This document shows positions 39,130 to 49,413 of a stretch of DNA of 64,000 nucleotides, piece after piece. Position numbers and translations under genes: made by a program. Below the pieces are notes generated by a model. It was not told where the DNA came from. It did no database searches and saw only the letters and a list, made by a program, of their open reading frames with translations. Within the stretch, counting starts at the first letter, position 1. Each line of letters begins with the position of its first letter. Origin of the DNA: Emcibacter nanhaiensis. GTDB lineage: Bacteria; Pseudomonadota; Alphaproteobacteria; Sphingomonadales; Emcibacteraceae. The stretch is from positions 310,001 through 374,000 of the forward strand of contig NZ_VFIY01000004.1 of NCBI RefSeq assembly GCF_006385175.1, in the 5' to 3' direction.

Positions 39130-40647
39130 ATGAGTATTTTTGAACATTTCCCCTTCCTCTCGTTCATCACCTTCATGCCGCTGATCGGGGTGATCTTCCT
39201 GCTGATGGTGCGGGGTGATGAGGAACTGGTGGCCCGCAATTCACGCTTTGTGGCGCTGCTGACCACCATCGCGACCCTGATCTTCTCCCTGGTGTTGTGG
39301 TTCGGTTTTGACAAGACCACGGCGGACTTCCAGTTTGTCGAGCAGGCTGAATGGTTCGGCGGCGGGATCAGCTATTTCATGGGCGTGGACGGTATTTCCG
39401 TGCTCTTCGTTCTGCTGACCACTTTCATCATGCCGCTCTGTATCCTGGCCAGCTGGGACGCGATCACGACCCGGGTGCGGGAATATATGATCTGCTTCCT
39501 GATCCTGGAGACCCTGATGCTGGGTGTCTTCTGCTCCCTCGACATCGTATTGTTCTATCTGTTCTTCGAAGGCGGCCTGATCCCCATGTTCCTGATCATC
39601 GGCATCTGGGGCGGCCAGAACCGGGTTTATGCAGCCTACAAGCTGTTCCTCTATACCCTGGCCGGATCCGTGCTGATGCTGGTGGCGCTGCTCTATATGT
39701 ATATGCAGGCCGGGACCACAAGCATTCCGGAAATGATGCAGTATGACTTTGCCGCAGGCGCCCAAACCTGGCTGTTCCTGGCGTTCTTTGCTTCCTTTGC
39801 AGTCAAGATGCCTATGTGGCCGGTCCACACCTGGCTGCCGGACGCTCACGTACAGGCGCCGACCGCGGGTTCCGTGATCCTGGCGGGTATCCTGCTGAAA
39901 ATGGGCGGTTACGGTTTTCTGCGGTTCAGCCTGCCCATGTTCCCGATCGCGGCTGAGGAACTGTCCTGGCTGGTGCTGACTCTGTCCTGTATCGCCGTGG
40001 TCTACACCTCTCTGGTGGCCCTGATGCAGGAAGACATGAAAAAGCTGATCGCCTACAGTTCGGTCGCCCATATGGCCTATGTGACGCTGGGGATCTTCTC
40101 TTTCAATACCCAGGGCCTGGAAGGGGCCATCATGGTGATGCTGGCCCATGGCTTTGTCTCCAGTGCACTGTTCCTGTGTGTTGGCGTGATTTATGACCGC
40201 CTGCATACCCGTGAAATCGCCCGCTACGGCGGTCTGGCCAACAACATGCCCAAATATGCCCTGGTGTTCATGTTCTTCACCATGGCGTCCGTCGGGCTGC
40301 CGGGCACGGCCAACTTCGTCGGCGAGATCCTGGTGCTGGCCGGCCTGTTCAAATTCAGCACCTGGGCGACTTTCTTTGCCGCCACCGGCCTGATCCTCGG
40401 CGCCTCCTACATGCTGTGGCTCTATCGCCGGGTAATTTTCGGTGAACTGGTCAAGGAAGACCTCAAGGCGCTGCTCGATATGAACAGGCGGGAAATCTGG
40501 ATCTTCACGCCGCTGGTGATCTTCACCCTGTGGATGGGGGTCTATCCGATAACCTTCCTGGATTTCATCCATGTTTCGGTAGCAAACCTGCTGCAGAACC
40601 ATGAAGCCGCCATCAATGCCTTCAACATTGCCGCAAACGGTCAATAG
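39130..40647 (+). CDS. nuoM: NADH-quinone oxidoreductase subunit M
   Basis: 505-aa ND4-type antiporter-like proton channel. Conserved [20 protein letters not shown] (TM5 Glu), [43 protein letters not shown] (Lys and the broken helix) and [17 protein letters not shown]. Fourteen helices expected. Follows nuoL by 3 bp. Confidence 0.98.
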   Translation: MSIFEHFPFLSFITFMPLIGVIFLLMVRGDEELVARNSRFVALLTTIATLIFSLVLWFGFDKTTADFQFVEQAEWFGGGISYFMGVDGISVLFVLLTTFIMPLCILASWDAITTRVREYMICFLILETLMLGVFCSLDIVLFYLFFEGGLIPMFLIIGIWGGQNRVYAAYKLFLYTLAGSVLMLVALLYMYMQAGTTSIPEMMQYDFAAGAQTWLFLAFFASFAVKMPMWPVHTWLPDAHVQAPTAGSVILAGILLKMGGYGFLRFSLPMFPIAAEELSWLVLTLSCIAVVYTSLVALMQEDMKKLIAYSSVAHMAYVTLGIFSFNTQGLEGAIMVMLAHGFVSSALFLCVGVIYDRLHTREIARYGGLANNMPKYALVFMFFTMASVGLPGTANFVGEILVLAGLFKFSTWATFFAATGLILGASYMLWLYRRVIFGELVKEDLKALLDMNRREIWIFTPLVIFTLWMGVYPITFLDFIHVSVANLLQNHEAAINAFNIAANGQ

Positions 40648-40662
40648 GAAGGGGACAAGGAA

Positions 40663-42123
40663 ATGACAAATACGATGCTTCCTGATCTGACAATTGCACT
40701 GCCCGAAATCATTCTGGCACTTGGCGCCCTGGCCCTGCTGATGCTCGGCGTGTTCCGCGGCAACCAGTCCACCTCCCTAGTGTCCTGGCTGGCGGTTGTG
40801 CTGATGGTTGTCGCCCTTGCGGTGACCGTGGGCGAGGCCGGTGAACGGACCTTTGCGTTCGGCAACATGTTTGTGGCCGATGGCTTTACCACCTTTATGA
40901 AGGTGCTGGTGTTGATTGCTTCCGCCCTGGCTGTCGTCATGTCGACGCAGTATTTCAAGGAACTGGACGAAGAGCGCTTTGAAGTGCCGGTTCTGATGGT
41001 TCTCGCTACCCTCGGTATGATGGTCATGGTCTCCGCCAACGACCTGATTTCGCTCTATATGGGCCTCGAGCTGCAGTCGCTGAGCCTTTATGTGCTGGCT
41101 TCTGTACGTCGTGACTCCGAACGGGCGACTGAATCCGGGCTGAAATATTTCGTGCTCGGGGCGCTGTCCTCCGGCATCCTGCTCTATGGATCCTCTATGG
41201 TGTACGGGTTTGTCGGCAGCACCAATTTCAGCGCCATTGCAGAAGCCCTGGCCCACAGCGGCGAACATGGCCCGGCCATCGGCGCCATTATCGGTTTGGT
41301 GTTTGTGCTGTCCGGTCTGGCCTTCAAGATTTCCGCGGTGCCGTTCCATATGTGGACACCGGACGTTTATGAGGGGGCGCCGACACCGATCACTTCTTTC
41401 TTTGCCGTGGCCCCGAAAGTGGCGGCTCTGGCCCTGCTGACCCGTGTGCTGTTTGTGCCGTTTGCCGAAATGAGCAGCGCCTGGCATCAGATCCTGGTGT
41501 TCATGTCCATCGCTTCCATGATCCTCGGTTCTGCCGCAGCCATCATGCAGACCAACATCAAACGCCTGATGGCTTACAGTTCCATCGGTCATATCGGGTT
41601 TGCCTTGGTTGGCCTTGCCGCCGGCACCGAACAGGGCGTATCCGGCCTGATCATCTATATGACCATCTATCTGGTGATGAATGTGGGGACCTTCGGTATC
41701 ATTCTGTCCATGCGCCGCAAAGACGGCATGGTTGAGGAGATCGAGGATCTGTCCGGCCTGGCCCGGAGCCGTCCGGCCATGGCGGCCGTCCTCGCGATCT
41801 TCATGTTCTCGCTCGCAGGTATTCCGCCGCTGGCCGGCTTCTTCGGCAAATTCTATGTCTTTGTCGCCGCAGTTAACGAAGGCCTCTACCTGCTGGCGGT
41901 GATCGGCGTGCTGGCCAGCGTGATCGGCGCTTACTATTACCTGCGCATCGTCAAGGTCATGTATTTCGATAAACCGGCAGAGGAATTCCTGCCGCAGAAG
42001 TCGCGCGAGATGAAGCTGATCATGGCGGTTGCCGCCGTGCTGATCGTGGCCTTCATCCTGCCGCAGGTTTCCATGCCGGTGCTGGAAAGCGCCCAGGAAG
42101 CCGCCCGGGCGTTGCTGTCCTGA
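40663..42123 (+). CDS. nuoN: NADH-quinone oxidoreductase subunit N
   Basis: 486-aa ND2-type antiporter-like proton channel, last gene of the operon. Conserved [19 protein letters not shown] (TM5 Glu), [38 protein letters not shown] (Lys) and [15 protein letters not shown]. The birA ATG follows its stop by 4 bp, so downstream genes are probably read from the nuo transcript. Confidence 0.98.
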   Translation: MTNTMLPDLTIALPEIILALGALALLMLGVFRGNQSTSLVSWLAVVLMVVALAVTVGEAGERTFAFGNMFVADGFTTFMKVLVLIASALAVVMSTQYFKELDEERFEVPVLMVLATLGMMVMVSANDLISLYMGLELQSLSLYVLASVRRDSERATESGLKYFVLGALSSGILLYGSSMVYGFVGSTNFSAIAEALAHSGEHGPAIGAIIGLVFVLSGLAFKISAVPFHMWTPDVYEGAPTPITSFFAVAPKVAALALLTRVLFVPFAEMSSAWHQILVFMSIASMILGSAAAIMQTNIKRLMAYSSIGHIGFALVGLAAGTEQGVSGLIIYMTIYLVMNVGTFGIILSMRRKDGMVEEIEDLSGLARSRPAMAAVLAIFMFSLAGIPPLAGFFGKFYVFVAAVNEGLYLLAVIGVLASVIGAYYYLRIVKVMYFDKPAEEFLPQKSREMKLIMAVAAVLIVAFILPQVSMPVLESAQEAARALLS

Positions 42124-42127
42124 TCAC

Positions 42128-42895
42128 ATGACGACAGCCAAGGATATTCAATTGCCTGAAGGTTACGGCCTTCAGGCTTTTGACGTTCTGGACAGCACCA
42201 ACGAGGAAGCCAAGCGTCTCGCCGCTGAAAAACCGACACAACATCTCTGGGTCCAGGCGGATCAGCAATCCGCAGGGAAGGGGCGCCGCGGCCGTGAATG
42301 GATCTCAGAGCGTGGCAATCTGTTCTGCTCCCTGCTTTGGAAAGCGGATTGTGATCTGAAAACCGCTTCCCAGTTGTCTTTTGTCTCGGCACTGGCGGTG
42401 CGGGATGTGATCGCCGACTTTTTGCAGGCGGACCGGCGGGTACTGTGCAAATGGCCCAATGACGTGCTGGTGGACGGGAAAAAGGTAAGCGGTATCCTGC
42501 TGGAAACGGCGGGAGAAGGACTAACCGATCCGGAATATGTTATCATCGGCATCGGGATTAACCTGTCCAGGCATCCTGAAGAGGCTCTCTATCCCGCGAG
42601 CAACCTGGCTGAACTCGGCTGTCCGGATCTGGAGCCGCTGCCGGCGTTGCAGTCCCTGGTGGCATCCCTGGACTATTGGATGACGGAATGGCGCCAGAAG
42701 GGATTTGATTATATCCGCCGTCGCTGGCTTGAGCGGGCTAAAGGGCAGGGGGAACAGATCATTATTCGCCTGCCGGACGAGGAAATACACGGAAGATTCA
42801 TTGACCTTGATGTTACCGGCGGGTTAAAAGTTGAGACAGAAAGCGGCATCCGTGTCATTGCCGCGGGTGATGTGTTTTTTGCGCCGGCCGGATAG
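42128..42895 (+). CDS. birA: Biotin--[acetyl-CoA-carboxylase] ligase
   Basis: 255 aa. Attaches biotin to the carrier protein of acetyl-CoA carboxylase through biotinyl-AMP. The ligase signature QSAGKGRRGREWISERGNLFCSLLW (adenylate loop) and CKWPNDVLVDGKKVSGILLE are complete, and the C-terminal SH3-like cap ends FFAPAG. No N-terminal winged helix, so it is a monofunctional group I ligase rather than the E. coli-type repressor. The position after nuoN and before coaX is widely shared in alphaproteobacteria. Confidence 0.95.
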   Translation: MTTAKDIQLPEGYGLQAFDVLDSTNEEAKRLAAEKPTQHLWVQADQQSAGKGRRGREWISERGNLFCSLLWKADCDLKTASQLSFVSALAVRDVIADFLQADRRVLCKWPNDVLVDGKKVSGILLETAGEGLTDPEYVIIGIGINLSRHPEEALYPASNLAELGCPDLEPLPALQSLVASLDYWMTEWRQKGFDYIRRRWLERAKGQGEQIIIRLPDEEIHGRFIDLDVTGGLKVETESGIRVIAAGDVFFAPAG

Positions 42896-42922
42896 GCGGC
42901 CTGAACAGTCGAGGGACCCAAG

Positions 42923-43696
42923 ATGCTGTTAGCAATAGATGCCGGGAATACCAATATTGTCTTCGCCTTGCACGACGGTGACGAGCTTCGCCACAAATGG
43001 CGTATTTCCAGCTCCTCCAGCCGCACCGCCGACGAATATATGGTCTGGCTGACCCAGCTGATGAACCTTGAAGGGTTTAATCCCTCAGCTGTCACCGGCG
43101 CCATTATCGCCACCGTGGTGCCCCAGGCGCTGTTCCCGCTGCAACTTCTCTGTCGCCGCTACTTCAACTGCGAGGCTATGGTGGTGGGGGAATCCGGTAT
43201 CGACCTGGGAATTGACATCAAGCTGGAAAATCCCCGGGAAGTGGGGGCAGACCGTCTGGTCAACGCGGTTGCGGCGCACAAGCTGTATGGCGGGCCGATG
43301 GTGATAATCGACTTCGGCACCGCCACCACTTTTGATGTGATCGACGACCAGGGCAACTATCACGGCGGGGTGATTGCGCCGGGCGTGAATCTGTCCATGG
43401 AAGCCCTGCATATGGCGGCGGCAAAACTGCCCCGCGTCGCAGTTGAAAAACCGGCGAAAGTCATTGGCAGCGGTACAGTGTCGGCCATGCAGTCCGGGAT
43501 TTTCTGGGGTTATATCGGCCTGATCGAGGGCATTGTGCAGCGAGTCCGCAAGGAATATGGCAAGCCCATGAAGGTGCTGGCCACCGGCGGTCTGGCGCCG
43601 CTGTTCAACGATTCCACCGATATTATCGAAATTGTCGACCAGGAACTGACCACCCGCGGGCTGTTCGAGATATATGACCGGAACAAACATGACTGA
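42923..43696 (+). CDS. coaX: Type III pantothenate kinase
   Basis: 257 aa. First step of CoA synthesis, phosphorylating pantothenate. ASKHA fold: N-terminal phosphate loop DAGNTNIVFAL, catalytic Asp in the NPREVGADRLVNAVAAH region, IIDFGTATTFDVID, and GGVIAPGVNLSMEALH. Type III enzymes are not feedback-inhibited by CoA and need a monovalent cation. Its 3' end overlaps the RNase J start by 8 bp. Confidence 0.96.
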   Translation: MLLAIDAGNTNIVFALHDGDELRHKWRISSSSSRTADEYMVWLTQLMNLEGFNPSAVTGAIIATVVPQALFPLQLLCRRYFNCEAMVVGESGIDLGIDIKLENPREVGADRLVNAVAAHKLYGGPMVIIDFGTATTFDVIDDQGNYHGGVIAPGVNLSMEALHMAAAKLPRVAVEKPAKVIGSGTVSAMQSGIFWGYIGLIEGIVQRVRKEYGKPMKVLATGGLAPLFNDSTDIIEIVDQELTTRGLFEIYDRNKHD

Positions 43697-45365
43697 GGAC
43701 CGGGACGAACTTCATTTCCTGCCTCTGGGCGGCTCCGGTGAAATCGGCATGAACCTCAACCTCTATGGGTTCGGGCCGAAAGACCGCCAGGACTGGATTA
43801 TGGTGGATTGCGGGGTTTCCTTCGCCGACATCTATTATCCGGGCATTGACCTTCTGATGCCGGAAATCGGCTTTATCGAGGACCGCAAGGACCATCTGCT
43901 CGGCATGATCATTACCCATGCGCATGAGGACCATGTGGGTGCTGTGGCCCATCTCTGGCCCTATCTTCGCTGTCCGGTCTATGCCACACCGTTTACCGCC
44001 ATCCTGCTGCGCGGCAAGCTGGAAGAGCAGGGCCTCCTCGATCAGGTGGAAATCCATGAAATCCCGCTGGGCGGCAGTTTTACAGCCGGCCCCTTCGAGG
44101 TGGAATATGTTACCCTGACCCATTCCATCCTCGAGCCCAATGCGCTCCGGATCAAAACGCCGCTTGGCAATATATTCCACACCGGTGACTGGAAAATCGA
44201 TCCCGATCCGCTGATCGGTGATGCCGTGGATGCCACGCAGATGGGAAATATCGGCGATGAAGGGGTGCTGGCCCTGGTCTGTGATTCCACCAACGTCTTC
44301 AATGTTCAGCCGACCGGCTCGGAAAAGGCGGTGCGGGATAATATGATCCAGCTGCTGTCCGGCAAAAAAGGCAGAATATTCTGCACGACCTTTGCCTCCA
44401 ATGTTGTCCGGGTGGAAACCCTGGCCAAGGTGGCAGAGGCCAGCGGACGCCATCTGTGCCTGGTCGGTGCATCCCTGAAGCGCAATGTGGCCGCCGCCCG
44501 CAAGGCCGGCTACCTTACCGATTTCCCGCCGGTGGTGGATGAAGAGGAGGCGGGCTACCTGCCGCCGGAAAAAGTCCTGTTTGTCTGCACCGGCTGCCAG
44601 GGGGAAGCCCGGGCCGCCATGATGCGGATTGCCCAGGACAATCACCGCAGTATTTCCATCTCCAGGGGCGATACGGTGGTGTTTTCTTCCAAGATTATCC
44701 CGGGTAATGAACTGACCCTCGGCCGGCTGCATAATCACCTGGTGGACAAGGGCGCGGATGTCATTACCGAAAAGGACGCCTTTGTGCACGTCTCCGGGCA
44801 TCCCGGGCAGAAGGAACTGCTGCAGATGTATAACTGGACCCGGCCGGACATCCTGGTGCCGGTGCACGGGGAACTGCGCCATATGACTCACCAGGCGGAA
44901 CTTGGACAGTCACACGGGATCGAGAAAACCATTGTCCCGCGCAATGGCCACCGGATCCGGCTGGCGCCCGAGGGACCGGAACTGCTGGACGAAGTGGAAC
45001 ATGGCTATATGGCCCTTGATGGCCAGTTCCTGGTGTCTGCCGAGGATGAGGCCATCGTCACCCGCCGCCGCCTGATGTATAACGGCGGCCTGGTGGTGTC
45101 TCTTGTGCTCAAACCGGATTTTGACCTGGCCTGTACGCCGGAAATTACGATTTTGGGCCTGGTGGATGATGACGAAGGCGGACTCATTCCCTATATAAGA
45201 CAACATATACTGGATCGCTATGATCGCCTGCCTGACCGGGTTCTCAGGAATGACAGTGCCCTGAAAGAGGAAATCAGGATTGTGGCGCGGCGGTCCGGCA
45301 AGGCATTTGGCAACCGGGAAACCGGACCTGTGACCATCGTCAATATATTGCGCCTGGATGGGTGA
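43689..45365 (+). CDS. rnj: Ribonuclease J
   Basis: About 558-aa metallo-beta-lactamase/beta-CASP RNase with 5' exonuclease and endonuclease activity in mRNA decay and rRNA maturation. The zinc motif HAHEDHVGAVAHLWP is near residue 80; a second His is in HTGDWKID; the beta-CASP motifs include CTTFASNVVRVETLAKVAEASGRHL, and PVHGELRHMTHQAEL is the third metal-site region. The ATG at 43689 (MTEDRDELHFLPLGG) lies in the coaX end; a further in-frame ATG at 43674 is less likely. The C-terminal oligomerisation domain is present. Confidence 0.94.
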   Translation: MTEDRDELHFLPLGGSGEIGMNLNLYGFGPKDRQDWIMVDCGVSFADIYYPGIDLLMPEIGFIEDRKDHLLGMIITHAHEDHVGAVAHLWPYLRCPVYATPFTAILLRGKLEEQGLLDQVEIHEIPLGGSFTAGPFEVEYVTLTHSILEPNALRIKTPLGNIFHTGDWKIDPDPLIGDAVDATQMGNIGDEGVLALVCDSTNVFNVQPTGSEKAVRDNMIQLLSGKKGRIFCTTFASNVVRVETLAKVAEASGRHLCLVGASLKRNVAAARKAGYLTDFPPVVDEEEAGYLPPEKVLFVCTGCQGEARAAMMRIAQDNHRSISISRGDTVVFSSKIIPGNELTLGRLHNHLVDKGADVITEKDAFVHVSGHPGQKELLQMYNWTRPDILVPVHGELRHMTHQAELGQSHGIEKTIVPRNGHRIRLAPEGPELLDEVEHGYMALDGQFLVSAEDEAIVTRRRLMYNGGLVVSLVLKPDFDLACTPEITILGLVDDDEGGLIPYIRQHILDRYDRLPDRVLRNDSALKEEIRIVARRSGKAFGNRETGPVTIVNILRLDG

Positions 45366-45384
45366 AAATTAGCTGGAGGAATAT

Positions 45385-45789
45385 ATGATTGGAAAACTGA
45401 ACCATGTCGCCATTGCGGTGCCGGACCTGGAGGCTGCAGCCGATCTGTATCGTAATACCCTGGGCGCCACCGTTTCCGAAGCGGTTGACCAGCCCGATCA
45501 CGGGGTGACGACTGTATTTATCGAATTGCCCAACACCAAGATTGAGTTGTTGCATCCCCTGGGCGAGAATTCACCGATTGCCGGTTTTCTGGCCAAGAAC
45601 CCGGCCGGTGGTATGCATCATGTCTGCTATGAGGTGGACGATATCACGGCCGCGGCGGAAAAGCTGAAGGCGGACGGGCTGCGTATCCTTGGCGACGGCA
45701 ACCCGAAAATCGGCGCCCACGGCAAACCGGTGCTGTTTCTACACCCCAAGGATCTGTGCGGGACCCTGGTTGAACTGGAAGAAGTATAG
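45385..45789 (+). CDS. mce: Methylmalonyl-CoA epimerase
   Basis: 134-aa vicinal-oxygen-chelate protein interconverting (R)- and (S)-methylmalonyl-CoA in propionyl-CoA breakdown. Metal ligands are seen at LNHVAIAVPDLEAA (His), KIELLHPLGENSPIAGFLAKNPAGGMHHVCYEVDDI (Glu, His) and the C-terminal CGTLVELEEV (Glu). AGCTGGAGGA ribosome site. Same strand as rnj, 19 bp downstream. Confidence 0.93.
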   Translation: MIGKLNHVAIAVPDLEAAADLYRNTLGATVSEAVDQPDHGVTTVFIELPNTKIELLHPLGENSPIAGFLAKNPAGGMHHVCYEVDDITAAAEKLKADGLRILGDGNPKIGAHGKPVLFLHPKDLCGTLVELEEV

Positions 45790-45798
45790 GATTATCCC

Positions 45799-46041
45799 AT
45801 GAGTATAGCTGGACATATTGTCGTTTTTGCCGTCGCCTGGTGGATGATCCTGTTTATGGTGTTGCCCTTTGGCGTGCGGAATCATCATGAAGCCGGGGAA
45901 GAGGGGGATGACGGCATTGAAATGGCCGCTCCGGTGAAACCCAATATCGGTAAAAAAATGCTGATCACCACGGCCCTCACCATCGTGGTCTGGGCCTGTT
46001 TCTGGGCGGTTGTGGAATTCAAGCTGATTACGCTGAGCTAA
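45799..46041 (+). CDS. DUF1467-family membrane protein
   Basis: 80 aa, two membrane helices (about 6-26 and 54-76) joined by an acidic cytoplasmic or periplasmic loop (EAGEEGDDGIEM). The WWMILFMVLPFGVRNHHEAGE stretch is typical of the family. Found next to the epimerase gene in many alphaproteobacteria. Function unknown. Last gene of the nuo-to-rnj run; a strong terminator follows. Confidence 0.85.
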   Translation: MSIAGHIVVFAVAWWMILFMVLPFGVRNHHEAGEEGDDGIEMAAPVKPNIGKKMLITTALTIVVWACFWAVVEFKLITLS

Positions 46042-46061
46042 AGGCTGGTGAACAGGCAAAA

Positions 46062-46098
46062 AAAATGCAAGGCCTTTTGGCCTTGCGTTTTGTTTTTT
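46062..46098 (+). terminator. Terminator after the DUF1467 gene
   Basis: GCAAGGCC-TTTT-GGCCTTGC stem, extended by flanking A/T pairs, followed by GTTTTGTTTTTTT. Confidence 0.92.
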
Positions 46099-46329
46099 TA
46101 ATACGTTTCTTCTTGTTTTTATTTGCCCGTATTGTTGGTTTTTTTGGTGTAGGTTTTTTTCCTCCCCAAACTTGGGCCTCCCGTTTGAAAAGACGTTAGT
46201 TCAGACTTTGCCCCTTGTCATCACAAAACTTTAATAATCGGAAAATTTTTCTGATTTTGTTGCAAAAAAGCAACAGACGGCTAATTGGCGGAAATGATAT
46301 ATAATATAGATAGATAGAGAGGTATCAGA
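46099..46329 (+). other. T-rich intergenic region with small hairpins
   Basis: No credible gene. The first ~70 bases are strongly T-rich. Small inverted repeats follow: CAAAC-tt-GGG/CCC-GTTTG, TCGGAAAA-T-TTTTCTGA (46238-46254) and GTTGC-AAAAAA-GCAAC. A TATAAT-like -10 just upstream of the next gene has no convincing -35. A small RNA cannot be excluded. Confidence 0.4.
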
Positions 46330-46773
46330 ATGAAATGTGTTTTTTCCGCCACGCTGTTAGCTGCCTTATTTATGGTTAACGTGGCATATGCAGACAAGCA
46401 GGTAATTGTGGTGGATCATAACATCTGCCGACAGCTTGTTCCCCATGTTCCGGCGCCGGATGTGGAATATAAACCCGGAGAGGATGTAAGGGGGCAACAG
46501 GTTGTTCCGGCAGATATTCCCGGCTCTTATCCGCAATTTGCGACCGGAGATGCATCATTTTATCTGGTGCAGGATCTGGCGGACCTGGCCGGCAGCAGGA
46601 TGAAGGAAAAATATCCAGGCCTCAGCCAGGATATGATCGTGGGTTATGTGGAACTCAAAAACGGGGTTGCTTATTTGAACGGCAAACCGCTATCGGCGCA
46701 GCAAAACAGTGAACTTGTCTATATATGCCGGAAAATAAAGTCAGAAAAACTGGCCCCCGATGAGAAAAGATAA
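46330..46773 (+). CDS. Small secreted protein of unknown function
   Basis: 147 aa with a clear Sec signal peptide (MKCVFSATLLAALFMVNVAYA, cleavage after residue ~21). The mature part begins with a Cys and Pro-rich stretch, CRQLVPHVPAPDVEYKPGEDVRGQQVVPADIPG, a pattern I have a general sense of from alphaproteobacterial secreted proteins but cannot name. A helical middle (VQDLADLAGSRM) and a second Cys near the end (LVYICRKIK) could form a disulphide. Own unit between the terminator and proS. Confidence 0.75.
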   Translation: MKCVFSATLLAALFMVNVAYADKQVIVVDHNICRQLVPHVPAPDVEYKPGEDVRGQQVVPADIPGSYPQFATGDASFYLVQDLADLAGSRMKEKYPGLSQDMIVGYVELKNGVAYLNGKPLSAQQNSELVYICRKIKSEKLAPDEKR

Positions 46774-46842
46774 TTGCACTCGCCGGAAAGCCTGTTAAGA
46801 ACTAGTACAAGCTATGTAAATAAACAATAACCAGGTACTGAA

Positions 46843-48147
46843 ATGCGCCTTTCTACATATTTTCTTCCTACGCTGAAAGAAAACCCCAGCGAAGCACAGG
46901 TGGTGTCCCACCGTCTGATGTTACGGTCAGGCATGATCCGGCAGACCAGCGCCGGGATCTATATCTGGCTACCGCTCGGCCTGAAAGTGTTGCGCAATAT
47001 CGAGCAGATCGTTCGCGAGGAACAGAACCGGGCCGGGGCCCAGGAACTGCTGATGCCGACCATCCAGTCTGCCGAGCTGTGGCAGGAAAGCGGGCGCTAC
47101 GACGCCTACGGCAAGGAGATGCTGCGCATCACCGACCGGCATGACCGCGAAATGCTCTATGGTCCCACCAACGAGGAAATGATCACCGACCTGTTTCGCA
47201 ACAACCTGAAAAGCTACAAGGATGTGCCCAAGATGCTGTATCACATCCAGTGGAAGTTCCGGGACGAGATCCGGCCCCGGTTCGGGGTGATGCGCGGCAG
47301 GGAATTCCTGATGAAGGACACCTACAGCTTTGACCTGGATGAGGAGGGCGCCCGGGAATCCTACAATAAAATGTATGTGGCCTATCTCAGGACCTTCGCC
47401 CGGCTTGGCATGGTGGCCATTCCTGTGAAGGCGGATACCGGCGCCATCGGTGGTGATCTCAGCCATGAATTCCAGATCCTGGCGGAAACCGGCGAAAGCA
47501 CGCTCTATTATGACAAAGCGATCGAGGAGTTCGAGCTCCACAAACTGACCGGTGATATTGATGCCGATACCATTTCCAGCCTGCAGGGCATTTATGCCAT
47601 GGAAGAGGAAAAGCACGACCCGGCTACCTGTCCGGTTGCCGCAGAAGACCTGCGCACTGCCAAGGGCATCGAGGTCGGTCATATCTTCTATTTCGGCGAT
47701 AAATATTCCAAGGCCATGGGTGCCCAGGTCACCGGACCGGATGGCAAGCTGGTCAATGTGGAAATGGGCTCCTACGGTATTGGCGTCTCCCGCCTGGTCG
47801 GCGCCCTGATTGAAGCCAACCACGACGAGAACGGCATTATCTGGCCGGAGGCGGTCGCCCCGTTCAAGGTCGGTCTGGTCAACCTGCGCGGCAAGGATGA
47901 AGCCTGTACGGTGGCCAGCGAGGCCCTGTACCAGAAGCTGCAGAACGCCGGGGTCGAGGTGCTCTATGACGACCGGGAAGTAGGCGGCGGCGTCAAATTC
48001 GCCAACATGGACCTGATCGGCCTGCCCTGGCAGGCGGTGATCGGGCCCAAAGGGCTGGAAAAAGGTGTCATCGAGTTTAAGAACCGCCGCACCGGTGAGC
48101 GGGAAGAGTTGAGCGAGGACGAACTGCTGAATCGCTTGACCGCATAA
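46843..48147 (+). CDS. proS: Prolyl-tRNA synthetase (short form)
   Basis: 434-aa class II synthetase charging tRNA-Pro. Motif 1 and 2 regions are visible ([38 protein letters not shown], and [26 protein letters not shown]), and motif 3 is [16 protein letters not shown]. The bacterial editing (YbaK-like) insertion between motifs 2 and 3 is missing, as usual in alphaproteobacteria, so mischarged Ala-tRNA-Pro would need a free-standing editing protein. lolC/E follows by 9 bp. Confidence 0.97.
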   Translation: MRLSTYFLPTLKENPSEAQVVSHRLMLRSGMIRQTSAGIYIWLPLGLKVLRNIEQIVREEQNRAGAQELLMPTIQSAELWQESGRYDAYGKEMLRITDRHDREMLYGPTNEEMITDLFRNNLKSYKDVPKMLYHIQWKFRDEIRPRFGVMRGREFLMKDTYSFDLDEEGARESYNKMYVAYLRTFARLGMVAIPVKADTGAIGGDLSHEFQILAETGESTLYYDKAIEEFELHKLTGDIDADTISSLQGIYAMEEEKHDPATCPVAAEDLRTAKGIEVGHIFYFGDKYSKAMGAQVTGPDGKLVNVEMGSYGIGVSRLVGALIEANHDENGIIWPEAVAPFKVGLVNLRGKDEACTVASEALYQKLQNAGVEVLYDDREVGGGVKFANMDLIGLPWQAVIGPKGLEKGVIEFKNRRTGEREELSEDELLNRLTA

Positions 48148-48156
48148 GGGGGTATA

Positions 48157-49413
48157 ATGTTTCGGTCCTTTGAATGGATGCTGGCCTTCAGATATCTCAG
48201 GCTCAAGGGGCATGAGGGATTTATCTCGGTTATCGCGATATTTTCGCTGCTCGGCATTATCCTTGGCGTTATGGCCCTGATCGCGACAATGAGCGTCATG
48301 GGCGGCTTCCGCGAAGAACTTCTGGGCAAGGTCATCGGTTTCAAGGGACATCTGCTGTACCAGCCGGTCGGCGGCAAGATCAGCGATTATGAACGCTCGG
48401 TGGAACTTCTGTCTTCGGTACAGAATGTGGTGCATGTGGATCCGATCATTGAGGGGCAGGTCATGGCGTCCTTCGGCGATTACGCCACCGGCGCTATTGT
48501 CCGCGGCATGCGGCCGGAAGACCTTAAAGAACGCCCTCTGGTGGCTGATCATATTGTCGCCGGCAGCCTGGATGATTTCGGAACGGGGGACCATGACCTG
48601 GCGGTCGGGGTCCGGCTGGCGGAAAATTACAATCTCCATGTCGGAAGCCTGGTGACCCTGATTACGCCGAAGGGCAGGGTAACGCCGTTTGGCACCGTGC
48701 CAAGACTGTCGAGTTATGAAATCAAGGCCATATTCGAAGTCGGCGAATATAATTATGACTCCGGCTATTTCTTCATGCCGCTGGACCAGGCCCAGAAATA
48801 TTTCAAATATGGCGATACGGTCCAATATCTGGAAATCACCCTCACTCATCCGGATTTGATCACCGAAACCTACCCCTATATCGACCAGAGGCTCAAGGCG
48901 ACCGGCCATCTCGGTCGGTTGGTGGACTGGCGCATCCTGAACAAAAGCTTCTTCAATGCGCTGCAGATTGAACGCAATGTGATGTTCATCATCCTGACCC
49001 TGATTATTCTGGTGGCCGTGTTTAATGTGATTTCCACCATGATCATGCTGGTCCGCAGCAAGAACAAGGACATCGCTATTCTCCGGACCATGGGGGCATC
49101 CCGGGCGTCCATCCTCCGGGTGTTTTTCATTACCGGGTCGACAATCGGGGTCCTGGGGACGTTTCTCGGCGTGTGGGCAGGGGTGTCGCTTGCGAAAAAT
49201 CTTCAGAATATCTCTGACCTTATCGAAAAACTGACCGGCGCCAAGGTCTGGGACGCGGAAATCCGTTTTATTTCCGAAATCCCGGCCATTATTGATCCGG
49301 GTGAGGTCATTGCGGTGACCGTTGTCTCCCTGACGCTGACCTTCCTCGCGACCCTTTATCCGGCCTGGCGGGCGGCCAAAACCGATCCGGTGGAGGCGCT
49401 GCGCTATGAGTAA
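48157..49413 (+). CDS. Lipoprotein-releasing ABC transporter permease
   Basis: 418-aa LolC/LolE-type permease of the MacB fold: one N-terminal helix (ISVIAIFSLLGIILGVMALIATMSVMGGF), a large periplasmic domain (about 50-265), and three C-terminal helices (about 270-410). With LolD it extracts mature lipoproteins from the inner membrane and passes them to LolA. One permease gene here, so it probably forms a homodimer (LolF type) rather than a LolC/LolE pair. It overlaps lolD by 8 bp. Confidence 0.95.
   Translation: MFRSFEWMLAFRYLRLKGHEGFISVIAIFSLLGIILGVMALIATMSVMGGFREELLGKVIGFKGHLLYQPVGGKISDYERSVELLSSVQNVVHVDPIIEGQVMASFGDYATGAIVRGMRPEDLKERPLVADHIVAGSLDDFGTGDHDLAVGVRLAENYNLHVGSLVTLITPKGRVTPFGTVPRLSSYEIKAIFEVGEYNYDSGYFFMPLDQAQKYFKYGDTVQYLEITLTHPDLITETYPYIDQRLKATGHLGRLVDWRILNKSFFNALQIERNVMFIILTLIILVAVFNVISTMIMLVRSKNKDIAILRTMGASRASILRVFFITGSTIGVLGTFLGVWAGVSLAKNLQNISDLIEKLTGAKVWDAEIRFISEIPAIIDPGEVIAVTVVSLTLTFLATLYPAWRAAKTDPVEALRYE

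Noticed and set aside
46969-48909. A 646-aa open frame antisense across proS and lolC/E
   Set aside because: Crosses two well-supported genes and their junction; no ribosome site and no domain.
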